In this document: positions 15,673 to 25,290 of the stretch, piece after piece
Layout of the letters: every line of letters starts with the position of its first letter
How positions within the stretch are numbered: position 1 is the stretch's first letter
Origin: Chitinophagaceae bacterium
Lineage (GTDB): Bacteria > Bacteroidota > Bacteroidia > Chitinophagales > Chitinophagaceae
NCBI GenBank assembly: GCA_947454715.1
Contig: CANGMZ010000022.1
Span: 1 to 37,408 of the forward strand
Length of the DNA: 37,408 nucleotides
Direction of reading: 5' to 3'
Notes under the pieces: model-generated
Seen by the model: only the letters and a program-made list of their open reading frames with translations
Database searches by the model: none
What the model was told of the DNA's origin: nothing
Translations under genes and position numbers: made by a program

Positions 15673-18600
15673 ATGACCATCAAGAAACTACTAATTGCTA
15701 ACAGAGGAGAAATTGCCATACGCATTTCCCGGGCAGCTACTGAATTGCATATACCAACAGTAGCCATTTTTACCTACGAAGACAGGTATTCATTACATAG
15801 ATATAAAGCTGATGAAGCATACCAGGTAGGGGCAGATAATGATCCGTTAAAACCATATCTGGATATGGATGAGATCATACAAGTAGCAGTAGATTGTGGT
15901 GCGAATGCAATACATCCGGGTTACGGATTCTTATCTGAGAATGCAACCTTTGCGAGAAAGTGTGCGGAGAAAGGAATAATATTCGTAGGGCCTCGTCCGG
16001 AGGCTATGGCTGCACTTGGAGATAAAGTAACGGCAAAAGAAGTGGCTCGTAAGGCAGGTATTCCGTTGATAGAGAGTAATGTAGGTGAGCTAAACGATAT
16101 TGAAACAGCATTAGCTGAAGCAAATAGAATTGGTTACCCATTGATGCTGAAAGCCGCATCAGGTGGTGGTGGCAGAGGTATGAGGGTTGTGCGCAGTAAT
16201 GATGATTTGAATAAATCATTTCCTGAGGCTCGCAGTGAAGCAAAAAATGCATTTGGTGATGATACAGTGTTTCTTGAGAAATTTGTTGAGCGTCCAAAAC
16301 ATATTGAAGTACAGATAGCTGCAGATAGTTATGGGAATATTGTACATCTGTATGAGCGCGATTGCTCGGTTCAACGTCGTTTTCAGAAGGTAGTAGAGAT
16401 GGCGCCGTCTGCAACGCTGAAACAGGAAACACTTGATAAGCTATATGGTTATGCTGTGAGCATAGCAAAGGCAGTGAATTACAACAACCTCGGAACAGTA
16501 GAGTTTCTGGTAGATGCAGATGAGCAGATATACTTTATAGAAGTGAATCCGCGTATTCAGGTAGAGCACACTGTTACAGAGATGATTACAGGCGTGGATC
16601 TGATTAAAACACAGATATTCATTGCATCAGGTCATCAGCTTTCTGATCCCGAGATAGGATTGGGTAATCAACTGACGATACCTAAAATCGGATTTGCAAT
16701 ACAATGTCGTATCACCACCGAAGACCCTACAAACGATTTCAAGCCTGATTACGGAACGTTGGTGACGTATCGTAATGCAACAGGTTTTGGTGTACGTTTA
16801 GATGAGGGAAGCACCTATCCCGGCATGAAGATCAGCCCTTTCTTCGACTCTATGTTGGTGAAGGTAAGCACCTCGGGCAATACCCTTAGAGATGCTACTT
16901 TAAAGATGCACAGAGCGTTGCGTGAATTTCGTATCAGAGGTGTGAAAAACAATATTCCGTTTTTGGAAAACCTGATTACTAATGAAGGGTTTATTTCTGG
17001 TAAGGCTACGGTTAATTTTATACAGGAACACCCTGAATTGTTCAATATATCTGAGCGTCAGGACAGGGGCACAAGGATGTTGAACTACCTTGCAGACGTT
17101 ACCGTAAATGGTAATCCGGATGTAAAAGTAAAAGACCCTAATAAAGTATTTGAGAAGCCAATATTGCCTCCCGTTAACATTCATCAGCCGTATACCAAGG
17201 GCACTAAGGACTTACTCACGGAATTGGGACCGGAAAAATTTAGTGAGTGGCTGAAGAAAGAAAAAAAGATACATTATACCGATACTACCATGCGCGATGC
17301 GCATCAGAGTCTGCTGGCAACCCGCATGAGAACATCTGATATGCTAAAGGTAGCGAAGAGTTTTGCTTTGGCATTTCCGCAAACATTCAGCCTGGAAGTG
17401 TGGGGTGGTGCAACCTTTGATGTGTGTATGCGTTTTCTTAATGAAGATCCATGGAAGCGATTAGAGGCGATAAGAGCAGCTGCGCCAAACATACTTTTGC
17501 AGATGTTGATACGTGGGTGTAATGGTGTAGGTTATGCCGCGTACCCTGATAATCTCATTGAAAAATTTGTTGAAAAATCTTGGGAAAAAGGTGTTGATAT
17601 ATTCCGCATATTTGACTCTCTCAACTGGATGCAGAATATTGCACCATGCATAGAAATGGTACGTAAGCGTACAGGTGGTTTAGCGGAGGGCTCTTTGTGT
17701 TATACCGGAGATATAATGGACCCTAGCCGTACTAAGTATTCTTTGGAGTACTATTTGCGATTGGCAAAAGATCTGGAGAATGCAGGAGCGCATATTTTGG
17801 CAATCAAAGACATGTCAGGTTTGTTGAAGCCGTATGCGGCTAAATTATTGATAGAGGGGCTGAAAGACACTGTTAAGATACCTATACACTTACACACACA
17901 CGATACATCATCGTTGCAGCCTGCTACCTATCTTATGGCAATAGATGCTGGTGTAGATGTTATTGACTGTGCCCTAGGTTCGCTTTCCGGTCTTACTTCA
18001 CAACCTAATTTCAATGCGGTTGTGGAGATGATGAAATTTCACGAGCGGGAGAATACCTATGATATAAAATTGCTGAATCAGTTCAGTAATTATTGGGAGA
18101 CAGTAAGAGAGTATTATTATCCATTTGAAAGTGGTTTAAAAGCGAGTGCTGCAGAGGTATTTCAACATGAGATACCGGGTGGTCAGTACAGTAACCTGAA
18201 ACCACAGGCAGTAGCACTGGGGTTGGGTGATAAGTTTGAGCAAATCAAAGACATGTACGCAACGGTTAATGATATGTTTGGCGATATCGTTAAAGTAACA
18301 CCAAGCTCTAAAGTAGTAGGTGATATGGCTCAGTTCATGGTTGCTAATGGACTGACTGAACAAGATGTCATGGAGAAGGGAGAAAATATTTCATTCCCGG
18401 AATCTGTGCAGCAGTTCTTTATGGGTGAGATAGGTCAGCCTGAAGGTGGATTCCCTGAACAACTGCAACGAATAATACTCAAGAATAGAGTGCCATTCAG
18501 CGACAGACCAAACATACACTTACCTGCTATTGACTTTGATGTAGAATTAGCTGCATTCAAGGCGCAGTTTGGTGAAGACCTGACTTTGTGTGACTTCTTG

Positions 18601-19113
18601 TCTTACAAATTTTACCCTAAGGTATATGAAGAGTATCTGAAGTTTGTGCGTAAATATGGTGATGTGTCTGTAGTGCCAACAAAACACTTCTTCTATGGTA
18701 TGACAGAGGGGCAGGACACTACGATAGAGATAGCTAAAGGTAAAACATTACTTATTCGTCTGTTAAGTATCGGGAACATAGATGAGAAGGGTAACAGGAC
18801 AGTATTCTTTAAATTGAACGGACAAACCCGAAATATTGAGGTTCGTGATCGCTCAGTAAAGGTGGAGCAGAAAGAGAATAAAAAAATTGATAAGGATAAT
18901 GATAAACAGATAGGTGCGCCCCTGCAAGGAATGCTATCAAAATTGTTGGTTAAAAAAGATGATCCGGTAAAGAAGAATCAGCAATTGTTTATTATCGAGG
19001 CTATGAAGATGGAAACCATAATCACAGCACCTTATGATGGCGTTATTCGTCATATAGAGCTTGCTGGCGGTACATTGGTGAACACTAATGATCTTGTGAT
19101 AGAATTAGGTTAA
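15673..19113 (+). CDS. pyc: Pyruvate carboxylase, single-chain
   Basis: The 1146-residue biotin enzyme converts pyruvate, bicarbonate and ATP to oxaloacetate. The biotin carboxylase domain (about 1-450) shows KLLIANRGEIAIRI, HPGYGFLSENATFA, KAASGGGGRGMRVV and EVNPRIQVEHTVTE. The carboxyltransferase domain starts near 537 with TTMRDAHQSLLATRMR and contains the metal-binding HLHTHDT. The biotinyl domain ends the protein with EAMKMET, biotinylated Lys K1112. The complete single-chain layout separates it from acetyl-CoA and two-subunit carboxylases. It supplies oxaloacetate, working against the malate oxidation of mqo downstream. Two inverted repeats lie in its leader. Confidence 0.97.
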   Translation: MTIKKLLIANRGEIAIRISRAATELHIPTVAIFTYEDRYSLHRYKADEAYQVGADNDPLKPYLDMDEIIQVAVDCGANAIHPGYGFLSENATFARKCAEKGIIFVGPRPEAMAALGDKVTAKEVARKAGIPLIESNVGELNDIETALAEANRIGYPLMLKAASGGGGRGMRVVRSNDDLNKSFPEARSEAKNAFGDDTVFLEKFVERPKHIEVQIAADSYGNIVHLYERDCSVQRRFQKVVEMAPSATLKQETLDKLYGYAVSIAKAVNYNNLGTVEFLVDADEQIYFIEVNPRIQVEHTVTEMITGVDLIKTQIFIASGHQLSDPEIGLGNQLTIPKIGFAIQCRITTEDPTNDFKPDYGTLVTYRNATGFGVRLDEGSTYPGMKISPFFDSMLVKVSTSGNTLRDATLKMHRALREFRIRGVKNNIPFLENLITNEGFISGKATVNFIQEHPELFNISERQDRGTRMLNYLADVTVNGNPDVKVKDPNKVFEKPILPPVNIHQPYTKGTKDLLTELGPEKFSEWLKKEKKIHYTDTTMRDAHQSLLATRMRTSDMLKVAKSFALAFPQTFSLEVWGGATFDVCMRFLNEDPWKRLEAIRAAAPNILLQMLIRGCNGVGYAAYPDNLIEKFVEKSWEKGVDIFRIFDSLNWMQNIAPCIEMVRKRTGGLAEGSLCYTGDIMDPSRTKYSLEYYLRLAKDLENAGAHILAIKDMSGLLKPYAAKLLIEGLKDTVKIPIHLHTHDTSSLQPATYLMAIDAGVDVIDCALGSLSGLTSQPNFNAVVEMMKFHERENTYDIKLLNQFSNYWETVREYYYPFESGLKASAAEVFQHEIPGGQYSNLKPQAVALGLGDKFEQIKDMYATVNDMFGDIVKVTPSSKVVGDMAQFMVANGLTEQDVMEKGENISFPESVQQFFMGEIGQPEGGFPEQLQRIILKNRVPFSDRPNIHLPAIDFDVELAAFKAQFGEDLTLCDFLSYKFYPKVYEEYLKFVRKYGDVSVVPTKHFFYGMTEGQDTTIEIAKGKTLLIRLLSIGNIDEKGNRTVFFKLNGQTRNIEVRDRSVKVEQKENKKIDKDNDKQIGAPLQGMLSKLLVKKDDPVKKNQQLFIIEAMKMETIITAPYDGVIRHIELAGGTLVNTNDLVIELG

Positions 19114-19140
19114 ATTTGTTAAATCAAACAACGAATAAAA

Positions 19141-19683
19141 ATGAGAAAAACAGCACTTATAACAACATTGATAATGATTTTTATAGGTGCTGTTTTTTCT
19201 TCTTTTGCACAGAACCACAGACGCATGCACGATGTGTCAACAATTGCAGCACCGCCTAAACTAGATACCATACACTACTATGTCCCCGATTTTTATTCGG
19301 CAAACAATAAATATGCTCGCGATACCGTGTTTGTATTCAAATGTTACGACAAGCACGATAGTCTGATTAAGTATGTTGAAGATTTTGAACAAGTGCGTTA
19401 CTACTCATTGTTTAAGGAATATATTGATTCAACGCATACCTATAAGGACAATAAGGGGGTACGACAGTTCTTGCCGGTCAGCTTTATTGTGAGCAGATAC
19501 GACAAGGTGGGTAAGGATAGATGGATGTGTATACAGTACCCCGGAAATAAATACACAGAGCTGAAAGTAGACAGAAAAGAAATTGTAGAAGATATGATGG
19601 TATTTATTGACACAAGCGGTGATAGTCAAGCCGATCTTGTCAAGTATTACCATTTCTTAAGGACAACGGTAGTCGGTCGCTAA
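19141..19683 (+). CDS. Small exported protein of unknown function
   Basis: The 180-residue protein has a clear signal peptide ending at SSFAQ (cleavage about residue 23). The mature part is rich in Tyr, Asp and Lys, with repeated DTVF/DSLIKYV-type strands, and no recognised motif. It starts 27 bases after the carboxylase stop and is probably cotranscribed, though a functional link is not implied. The stop overlaps the convergent ispH gene by 4 bases (shared at 19680-19683). It is likely periplasmic or outer-membrane associated. I do not recognise the family. Confidence 0.7.
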   Translation: MRKTALITTLIMIFIGAVFSSFAQNHRRMHDVSTIAAPPKLDTIHYYVPDFYSANNKYARDTVFVFKCYDKHDSLIKYVEDFEQVRYYSLFKEYIDSTHTYKDNKGVRQFLPVSFIVSRYDKVGKDRWMCIQYPGNKYTELKVDRKEIVEDMMVFIDTSGDSQADLVKYYHFLRTTVVGR

Positions 19684-20906
19684 GCCCACTCTTGTGTTAA
19701 TGTCTCTATATCTATTTTATTACCTGTAATTGCCGCTAACCGCGAAATAACGCGCTCTACCAATGCATCAGGGCAAGAAGCACCTGATGTAATCATAATA
19801 CGTAGCGGCCGGTTTGCAGGCAAATAGTTGGTAATTGTCTCTTCAGCATGCTTGTGCATATTGAAGTGAAAAATCTCCGTTTCTGAAATGAGACAATGTT
19901 CATTTTGGATATAGTAGGTAGGTAATTTCAACTCACACAATTCCACAAGGTGGGAAGTATTAGAGCTATTATATCCACCTATAACTATTGCCAGGTCTGC
20001 TTGTTGCTCCAGCATCCCTGATACTGCAGTTTGGTTGTCATTGGTTGCATAACAAAGTGTATCTCTGGTGTCTGCTACACGCTCGCTTACTTTATCCTCA
20101 GGTGTATTAAAGTGGGTAAGTGTTATTTGTTTCAAATAATCAGCAATTGCCTGAGTTTCGCTAGCCAGCATTGTGGTTTGATTGACTACGCCTATGCGCT
20201 GCAAATCTTTATTGACATCAAATCCTTCAGAGTATTGCCCCTTGAAATCTACATAGAATTGATCTGCAGGTAAGGATTGTGCAATATATTTTCCAAGAAG
20301 TTCGGTTTGAGCCATGTCTTTTACCACTACAGTTGGCGTATGTGCCTGACTATGTGAGAATGTAGCTCTTGTTTCTTCATGACCGGGTTTGCCATGTACC
20401 ACTATAGTATAACCGTCATCGCCTATTTTGCCTGCACGGTTCCATACTTTTTCTACAAACGGACAAGTGGTCTCATAATGGGTTGGATTAATCCCCTTAT
20501 TTCTGAGCTGTTGCTCAATTTCCAGTGTCGTACCAAATGCCGGAATGATGACAACATCTTCGTTGGTGAGGTCATCCCAGTTCATGAGCATGTTGCCCTT
20601 GGTATCCATTATAAAGCGAATGCCAAGTGCATGAAGGTCGCCATTGACACCCGGGTTGTGAATCATTTCACTCAGCAGGAAGATGCGCTTTCCCGGGTTT
20701 TCTTCTACAGCTCTGAATGCTATTTCAATAGCATTTTCCACACCATAGCAAAAACCGAAATGACGGGCTAGAATGATCTGTAAAGAGCCTATCTCCAGTA
20801 TGGTGGGAGTATAGTCTTTTTTCATTTTATCATCAGCTTTTCTTTTTTGCTTAATGGCTGTAACCAGTGGGCTGCGGTAGTGTACCGGAACATTAAATGA
20901 CTTCAT
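19680..20906 (-). CDS. ispH: 4-hydroxy-3-methylbut-2-enyl diphosphate reductase, long form
   Basis: The 408-residue iron-sulfur enzyme makes IPP and DMAPP in the last step of the MEP pathway. Three cluster Cys are visible: C53 (HFGFCYGVENA), C148 (TTCPFVEKVW) and C285 (DTLCYATNDNQ). MIHNPGVNGD (81-90) and TSGASCPD (373-380) are further conserved segments. About 40 extra N-terminal residues and internal insertions make it about 90 residues longer than E. coli IspH, matching the plant/cyanobacterial branch. It converges on the previous gene with a 4-base overlap and diverges from the GumN-family gene. A TAAATTTG -7 element lies only 7 bases before the ATG. Confidence 0.95.
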   Translation of the reverse strand: MKSFNVPVHYRSPLVTAIKQKRKADDKMKKDYTPTILEIGSLQIILARHFGFCYGVENAIEIAFRAVEENPGKRIFLLSEMIHNPGVNGDLHALGIRFIMDTKGNMLMNWDDLTNEDVVIIPAFGTTLEIEQQLRNKGINPTHYETTCPFVEKVWNRAGKIGDDGYTIVVHGKPGHEETRATFSHSQAHTPTVVVKDMAQTELLGKYIAQSLPADQFYVDFKGQYSEGFDVNKDLQRIGVVNQTTMLASETQAIADYLKQITLTHFNTPEDKVSERVADTRDTLCYATNDNQTAVSGMLEQQADLAIVIGGYNSSNTSHLVELCELKLPTYYIQNEHCLISETEIFHFNMHKHAEETITNYLPANRPLRIMITSGASCPDALVERVISRLAAITGNKIDIETLTQEWA

Positions 20907-20913
20907 GCTGTTG

Positions 20914-20987
20914 CAAATTTATGAAATGGCGTGTTAATGAAAGAATAAGGATATTGATATTATAGAATATAACAAACCCTATCTTTA
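20914..20987. promoter_or_regulatory. Divergent promoter region ispH / GumN-family gene
   Basis: On the minus strand TAAATTTG (20921 to 20914) matches TAAnTTTG and abuts the ispH start. On the plus strand TATCTTTA (20980-20987) is a one-mismatch -7, with TTG at 20954-20956, 23 bases upstream of it, and the ATG at 20992. Both imply very short or absent leaders. Confidence 0.4.
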
Positions 20988-20991
20988 GGAT

Positions 20992-21849
20992 ATGAAAAGG
21001 ATATTTGTATTGGTCAGCATTTTTATGCTGTTGCAGGTAGCAAGTAATGCACAAAATAGCCAGTCTTTACTTTGGCGCATTAGCGGCAAGGGAATGAGTA
21101 AGCCATCTTTTTTGTTTGGTACAATTCATCTTATTTGCCCATCAGACTACCTGTGGACTGATAAAATGAAGCAAAGCCTGGATGCCAGTGATAAGGTGTG
21201 TTTTGAGATGGATCTTGATGACAATAAAGTAATGATGTCTGCGAGTGAGGGTTTTATTGATAACAGCGGTAAAAAACTCAAGGAATATTTTACACCCGTT
21301 CAATATGAAATATTGAAAAAATTTGTGAAGGATTCAATCGGGATGGACATTATCTTGTTTCAGAGCATGAAGCCTGTTGCTTTGGAGAGTGTGATTAGCA
21401 TGAAGGCAACAAAGTGTATAGACCCGGTTTCTTATGAAGAAACAATTATGAAAACAGCAAAAGCCAATAATAAGGAAGTATTGGGTTTGGAAGATCCATC
21501 AGAGCAGATAAGTGTATTGGATAATGCACCCGCAGACACAGTGGTTAAGGAGATAATGGATGAGATAGCCAATTTTGGCAAAAACAAGCAGGAATATAAT
21601 GACATGGTCAATGCCTATAAAGCACAACAATTACTCACCCTCTATGGTATGATCACCGGTTCTAAAGGGTTGGGAGATAATATGGACTTATATCTCGATG
21701 ACCGTAATAAAAGGTGGATAGAAATGATGACCGGTAAAATGAAAAATTGTACCGTATTTTTCGCAGTGGGTGCAGGTCACCTACCCGGTGATAATGGGGT
21801 AATCAACCTGCTCAGAAAAGCTGGATACACAGTAGAACCTGTATTATAA
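20992..21849 (+). CDS. TraB/GumN family protein, exported
   Basis: The 285-residue protein has a signal peptide (cleavage near SNAQ, residue 20). Family hallmarks are SFLFGTIHLICPSD (39-52), with the GT-I-H motif at 43-46, and the C-terminal FFAVGAGHLPGDNGVINLLRKAGYTV with GAGH at 260-263. TraB/GumN proteins resemble the TIKI/erythromycin-esterase clan, proposed metal-dependent hydrolases or proteases, but the bacterial substrate is unknown. It is a single gene, convergent with the PAS kinase ending at 21859. Family is firm; the reaction is not known. Confidence 0.88.
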   Translation: MKRIFVLVSIFMLLQVASNAQNSQSLLWRISGKGMSKPSFLFGTIHLICPSDYLWTDKMKQSLDASDKVCFEMDLDDNKVMMSASEGFIDNSGKKLKEYFTPVQYEILKKFVKDSIGMDIILFQSMKPVALESVISMKATKCIDPVSYEETIMKTAKANNKEVLGLEDPSEQISVLDNAPADTVVKEIMDEIANFGKNKQEYNDMVNAYKAQQLLTLYGMITGSKGLGDNMDLYLDDRNKRWIEMMTGKMKNCTVFFAVGAGHLPGDNGVINLLRKAGYTVEPVL

Positions 21850-21858
21850 TACTTGTTA

Positions 21859-23427
21859 TTACAGTGTTACAATGAATTCCATGCCCTCGTTTTCTTTACC
21901 TTTAACCTGTATGTTACCACCAAATGATTCTATTTGTGCCTTAGTAATAAACAGCCCCACTCCCTTACTGTCATGCCCGGTGTGGAATATTTGATTGAGT
22001 TTGAAAATCTTGTGACCATACTTTTCCAAATCTAATCCGAGTCCGTTATCCTTCACAGAAACAACCGCTTTGGCATTTTCCATGTATGATGAGATAAGTA
22101 TCTCCGGTGCTCTGTTTGGGCTAGAGTATTTCAACGCATTACTGATGAGGTTATAAAAGATACTTTCCAGAAAAACCTTTGGGTAGCTGATAAATTCATT
22201 AGAAATACGCAATCTGATGACTGCACTTTTTTCATAGATAGTGCTGTTCAGTTGGTTGAGAATCTCATTAATAATGAACCGTACATCGCAGCTGTCATAA
22301 GAGATAGTTTTGTTCATACTAATCTGTACCACATCCATCAATGTATTCAGGCTGGTGAGCAGTGAGCTACTTCCTTCATCAAGGAACTTGATGATGTCGT
22401 CTTCTTCCAGTTGAAAAGTATTAGGTTTTTCAGGCTCGTTTTTATTCTTGAGCATTTCTGCAAGCATTCTTATGTTATTTGCAGGCCCTCTAAGGTTATG
22501 TGCTATTATGTAGTTTAGTTCCTCAAGTTGATTGATATTGTTGATAAGCCCCGATTTTATGGCTTCCAGTTCACTGTTTTTACGGTTCAGTTCGTCTGTT
22601 AATTGTTTTTTTCGGGTTATATCTACTATTTGAAGAATGAAAAATTTAGGAGTGCCATCATTATTGGAAACCTTAGATACGGTGTGTAGTGCCCAAAGTA
22701 TCTTTTTAGACTTAGATATATATCGTTTTTCAATGCTGTAGTGATTGATCACTTTTATCAGCATTTTGTGGAGCAGGTTTAGGTCGGTTGCATTATCATC
22801 AGGGTGGGTAAGTTCCAGAAAATTCATCTTCAACATTTCATCCTTTCTGTAACCGGTAAATGCACAAACTGCATTATTTACATCTATTATTTTACCGTCA
22901 GGACTAATTAATGCCATGCCTATTCCCGAATGGTCAAATGCGCTCTGGAATGTGTTACTGCTCATTTTTTGAGCTTCTTCTCTTTCTATTCTGTCTGTAA
23001 TGTCCTGTGCAAAGCAGATAGCAAAAGGCTCGCCGGCAGCTTCAGTAAAAACATTGTTGTGATACATCCAGAATTTCTTCTTTCCTGTTTTAGTGAGTAG
23101 TTGTATCACGCCATTTGCTTTACCATCTTTTTGTAGCATAGGCAAATATTGTTGTGTAAATTCTTTGCGAACTTTCTCGGGTATCAGTTGCTCAATATAT
23201 AATCCGGTCAGCTCTTCTTTAGAATAGCCCAGATTATTAATTACAGCTTTATTTACTGTTTGTAAATGCCCTTTTAAGTCGTGGGTAAATACCATCGCAT
23301 CACTGTCTTCAACTATCTTATGATAGAGATCATTGTGATTTTTGACATCTTCGGTAGAGCCGAAGTTGAGCACAGTTTCTTTTTTTCTGGTTACTTTACG
23401 GGCATTAAAAAGCTCATCGGTGTGCAT
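21859..23427 (-). CDS. Soluble PAS-PAS sensor histidine kinase, orphan
   Basis: The 522-residue protein has no membrane helix. Two PAS domains lie at about 34-147 and 158-272, each ending in a DIT motif (QDITDRIE, VDITRKKQ), followed by a coiled coil (about 273-305). The HisKA-type dimer helix has H310 in YIIAHNLRGPANNIR. The ATPase domain has NLISNALKYSSP (N box), VSVKDNGLGLDL (G1) and SKGVGLFITKAQIESFGG (G2). It should sense a cytosolic or redox ligand through PAS. No response regulator is adjacent. This N-H-N-L-R-G-P form of the H box is common in Bacteroidota PAS kinases. Confidence 0.92.
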   Translation of the reverse strand: MHTDELFNARKVTRKKETVLNFGSTEDVKNHNDLYHKIVEDSDAMVFTHDLKGHLQTVNKAVINNLGYSKEELTGLYIEQLIPEKVRKEFTQQYLPMLQKDGKANGVIQLLTKTGKKKFWMYHNNVFTEAAGEPFAICFAQDITDRIEREEAQKMSSNTFQSAFDHSGIGMALISPDGKIIDVNNAVCAFTGYRKDEMLKMNFLELTHPDDNATDLNLLHKMLIKVINHYSIEKRYISKSKKILWALHTVSKVSNNDGTPKFFILQIVDITRKKQLTDELNRKNSELEAIKSGLINNINQLEELNYIIAHNLRGPANNIRMLAEMLKNKNEPEKPNTFQLEEDDIIKFLDEGSSSLLTSLNTLMDVVQISMNKTISYDSCDVRFIINEILNQLNSTIYEKSAVIRLRISNEFISYPKVFLESIFYNLISNALKYSSPNRAPEILISSYMENAKAVVSVKDNGLGLDLEKYGHKIFKLNQIFHTGHDSKGVGLFITKAQIESFGGNIQVKGKENEGMEFIVTL

Positions 23428-23560
23428 GAACGCTCAGGTTTGGGTATTGAGACAGCTAATGTACGGCACAGTTATATTTAATTATGACCAAAGTAGTGTT
23501 AATGTTAAAATAATGATTTTTATACTTTATCTAGGGCAGAATTTTCGGGCTTTTGCTTTG

Positions 23561-23595
23561 TTTGACTATTGAGCGCAGCTTTATTATTATCTTTG
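23561..23595 (+). promoter_or_regulatory. Candidate promoter for rbfA, leaderless geometry
   Basis: TTTG (23561-23564) and TATCTTTG (23588-23595), an exact TAnnTTTG, are 23 bases apart; a second TTG at 23569-23571 is 16 bases from the -7. The rbfA ATG at 23603 lies 7 bases after the -7, so the mRNA would have almost no leader. Confidence 0.5.
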
Positions 23596-23602
23596 ACATG
23601 TT

Positions 23603-23983
23603 ATGGAAGAAAATAAAAGGCAAAAGCAGGTTGGTCAGCTGATAGCAGAAGAGATGAGTGACATATTTCAGAGAGAGGGAATGAACATCATAGAAGGTGG
23701 AATGGTATCTATTTCTAAAGTGATGGTAACACCCGATTTGTTGGAAGCACGCATTTATCTGAGCTTTTTTCAGATCAAAGACTCTCGTGCGCTTTTAGAG
23801 AAGATCAAAGACCGTTCAGGAGAGTGGCGTAAGTTATTGGGTGCCAGAGTAAAGAATCAATTACGCAGAATACCTCAGCTAACTTTTTACGAAGATGATA
23901 CGCTTGATCATGTATTTAAAATGGATGAGATATTCAGGCAAATAAGTGAAGAGCGTAAAGCAAGAGAGGCAGGTCAGGAATAG
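23603..23983 (+). CDS. rbfA: Ribosome-binding factor A
   Basis: The 126-residue KH-fold protein binds the 30S subunit late in 16S rRNA maturation. Family features are KRQKQVGQLIAEEMSDIFQ (residues 5-23), VSISKVMVTPDLLEARIYLSF and the C-terminal RRIPQLTFYEDDTLDHVFKMDEIF. The next internal Met is residue 18, inside the conserved N-terminal helix, so the start at 23603 is well fixed. An ABC permease gene follows 23 bases later and is probably cotranscribed. Confidence 0.95.
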   Translation: MEENKRQKQVGQLIAEEMSDIFQREGMNIIEGGMVSISKVMVTPDLLEARIYLSFFQIKDSRALLEKIKDRSGEWRKLLGARVKNQLRRIPQLTFYEDDTLDHVFKMDEIFRQISEERKAREAGQE

Positions 23984-24006
23984 TTTACTTTTTTGGGCAA
24001 TTGTTT

Positions 24007-25248
24007 ATGATCGGCAAAATCGCATTCAGATATTTCAGAGGCAAGGGCACTGCAAATGCGGTGCCTTTGCTTTCGCGCATAAGTATGTCTGCAATTGCGG
24101 TGTGCAGTGCTGCTATGATCATTGTTTTTTCCGTATTTAATGGTTTCGATGCACTGGTAAAGGAGCAATACAAAGCTTTTTGTCCCGATTTGAAAATATC
24201 TGTTGTCAGAGGGAAGTTTTTCCCGGCTTCAGTCATCAGTATGGCTGAGTTAAAGAAGATGGATGGTGTTCGTTTTGTTGCCCCTGTAATAGAAGACAAT
24301 GCATTGGCAGGCGATGAAAATGAATTTGCCGGAACGTCTAAGCAGCAAAAGATAGTGATGGTAAAGGGAATAGAAAATAACTATTTCCAGGTCAATGAGG
24401 TAGGTAACAGTATTATAGAAGGCGTAGATAGTATATCGGCTGGAAGCCCATACACAGCTATACTTGGTCGCAATGTAGCAGATGCTTTACGGTCAGGTGT
24501 AGATAATTCATTTAATTATATTTTACTTTATTATGCTAATCCTGAGGTGCCAAACCCAGAGAGTGATCCGCTAAATGCTTTGCAGTCATTGAAGGTGCAC
24601 CCTGCAGGTATTTTTCAAGTGGAGGATGAATTTGATGACAAGTATGTATTGGCACCTTTATTGCTTGTTCAGGAACTGTTTCACGCTAAAGGACAATATT
24701 CTTCCATAGAGATAAAAGCAGATTCCACAAAAATACAACAGCTTAAAAAGGCCCTGCAACAAAGGCTGGGTTCAGGATATAAGGTTCAGGATATTACAGA
24801 TCAGAACAAAGCACTTTATTCATTAATGGGCGGTGAAAAATGGATAATTTATATGATTCTCTTATTTGTATTGGCAATTGCCTCTTTCAATATGATAGGT
24901 GGCTTGTTAATGCTGGTATTAGAGAAACAAAAAGACATTGCTATACTCCGGGCTATGGGTGCCACACCGTCATTAGTGAAGCAAATATTTTTTCTTGAAG
25001 GAGTCTTGTGGTCAGCAGCCGGCGGGCTCATTGGTATTGGGTTGGGTGTTACTATCTGCTTATTGCAGCAGCATTTCGAATTGATAAAAATGAAGGGCTC
25101 ATTTATTGTTTCTTCATTTCCCGTAAAATTGGTGTTTACCGATACGCTTTTAGTTTTTGGTACAATCGTATCAATAGGGCTGCTTGCAGCATGGTATCCT
25201 GCATTGAGGGCCGGTAAGGCGGCAGCTACTAATCTGAAAAGTAATTAA
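24007..25248 (+). CDS. LolC/LolE-like ABC transporter permease
   Basis: The 413-residue inner membrane protein starts at the ATG at 24007 (a TTG two codons earlier is less likely). The layout is of the MacB/LolCE type: one helix near 20-42, a large periplasmic domain (about 45-270), then three C-terminal helices (about 275-300, 325-350, 375-400) forming the FtsX-like domain. The VLEKQKDIAILRAMGATPSLVKQIFFLEG segment is the coupling region that contacts the ATPase. LolCE releases lipoproteins from the inner membrane to LolA; this role is likely in a lipoprotein-rich organism but unproven. No ATPase gene is adjacent. It is cotranscribed with rbfA. Confidence 0.85.
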   Translation: MIGKIAFRYFRGKGTANAVPLLSRISMSAIAVCSAAMIIVFSVFNGFDALVKEQYKAFCPDLKISVVRGKFFPASVISMAELKKMDGVRFVAPVIEDNALAGDENEFAGTSKQQKIVMVKGIENNYFQVNEVGNSIIEGVDSISAGSPYTAILGRNVADALRSGVDNSFNYILLYYANPEVPNPESDPLNALQSLKVHPAGIFQVEDEFDDKYVLAPLLLVQELFHAKGQYSSIEIKADSTKIQQLKKALQQRLGSGYKVQDITDQNKALYSLMGGEKWIIYMILLFVLAIASFNMIGGLLMLVLEKQKDIAILRAMGATPSLVKQIFFLEGVLWSAAGGLIGIGLGVTICLLQQHFELIKMKGSFIVSSFPVKLVFTDTLLVFGTIVSIGLLAAWYPALRAGKAAATNLKSN

Positions 25249-25290
25249 GTAATCACACTCTTCAGTCAATAATTCTTTATTTTGCAATCT

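Noticed and set aside
16004-16468. 154-codon antisense reading frame in the carboxylase gene
   Set aside because: A His/Gln/Leu-rich shadow of the biotin carboxylase coding sequence with no family features.
20379-20771. 130-codon plus-strand frame inside ispH
   Set aside because: Antisense to conserved IspH motifs; no start context or domain.
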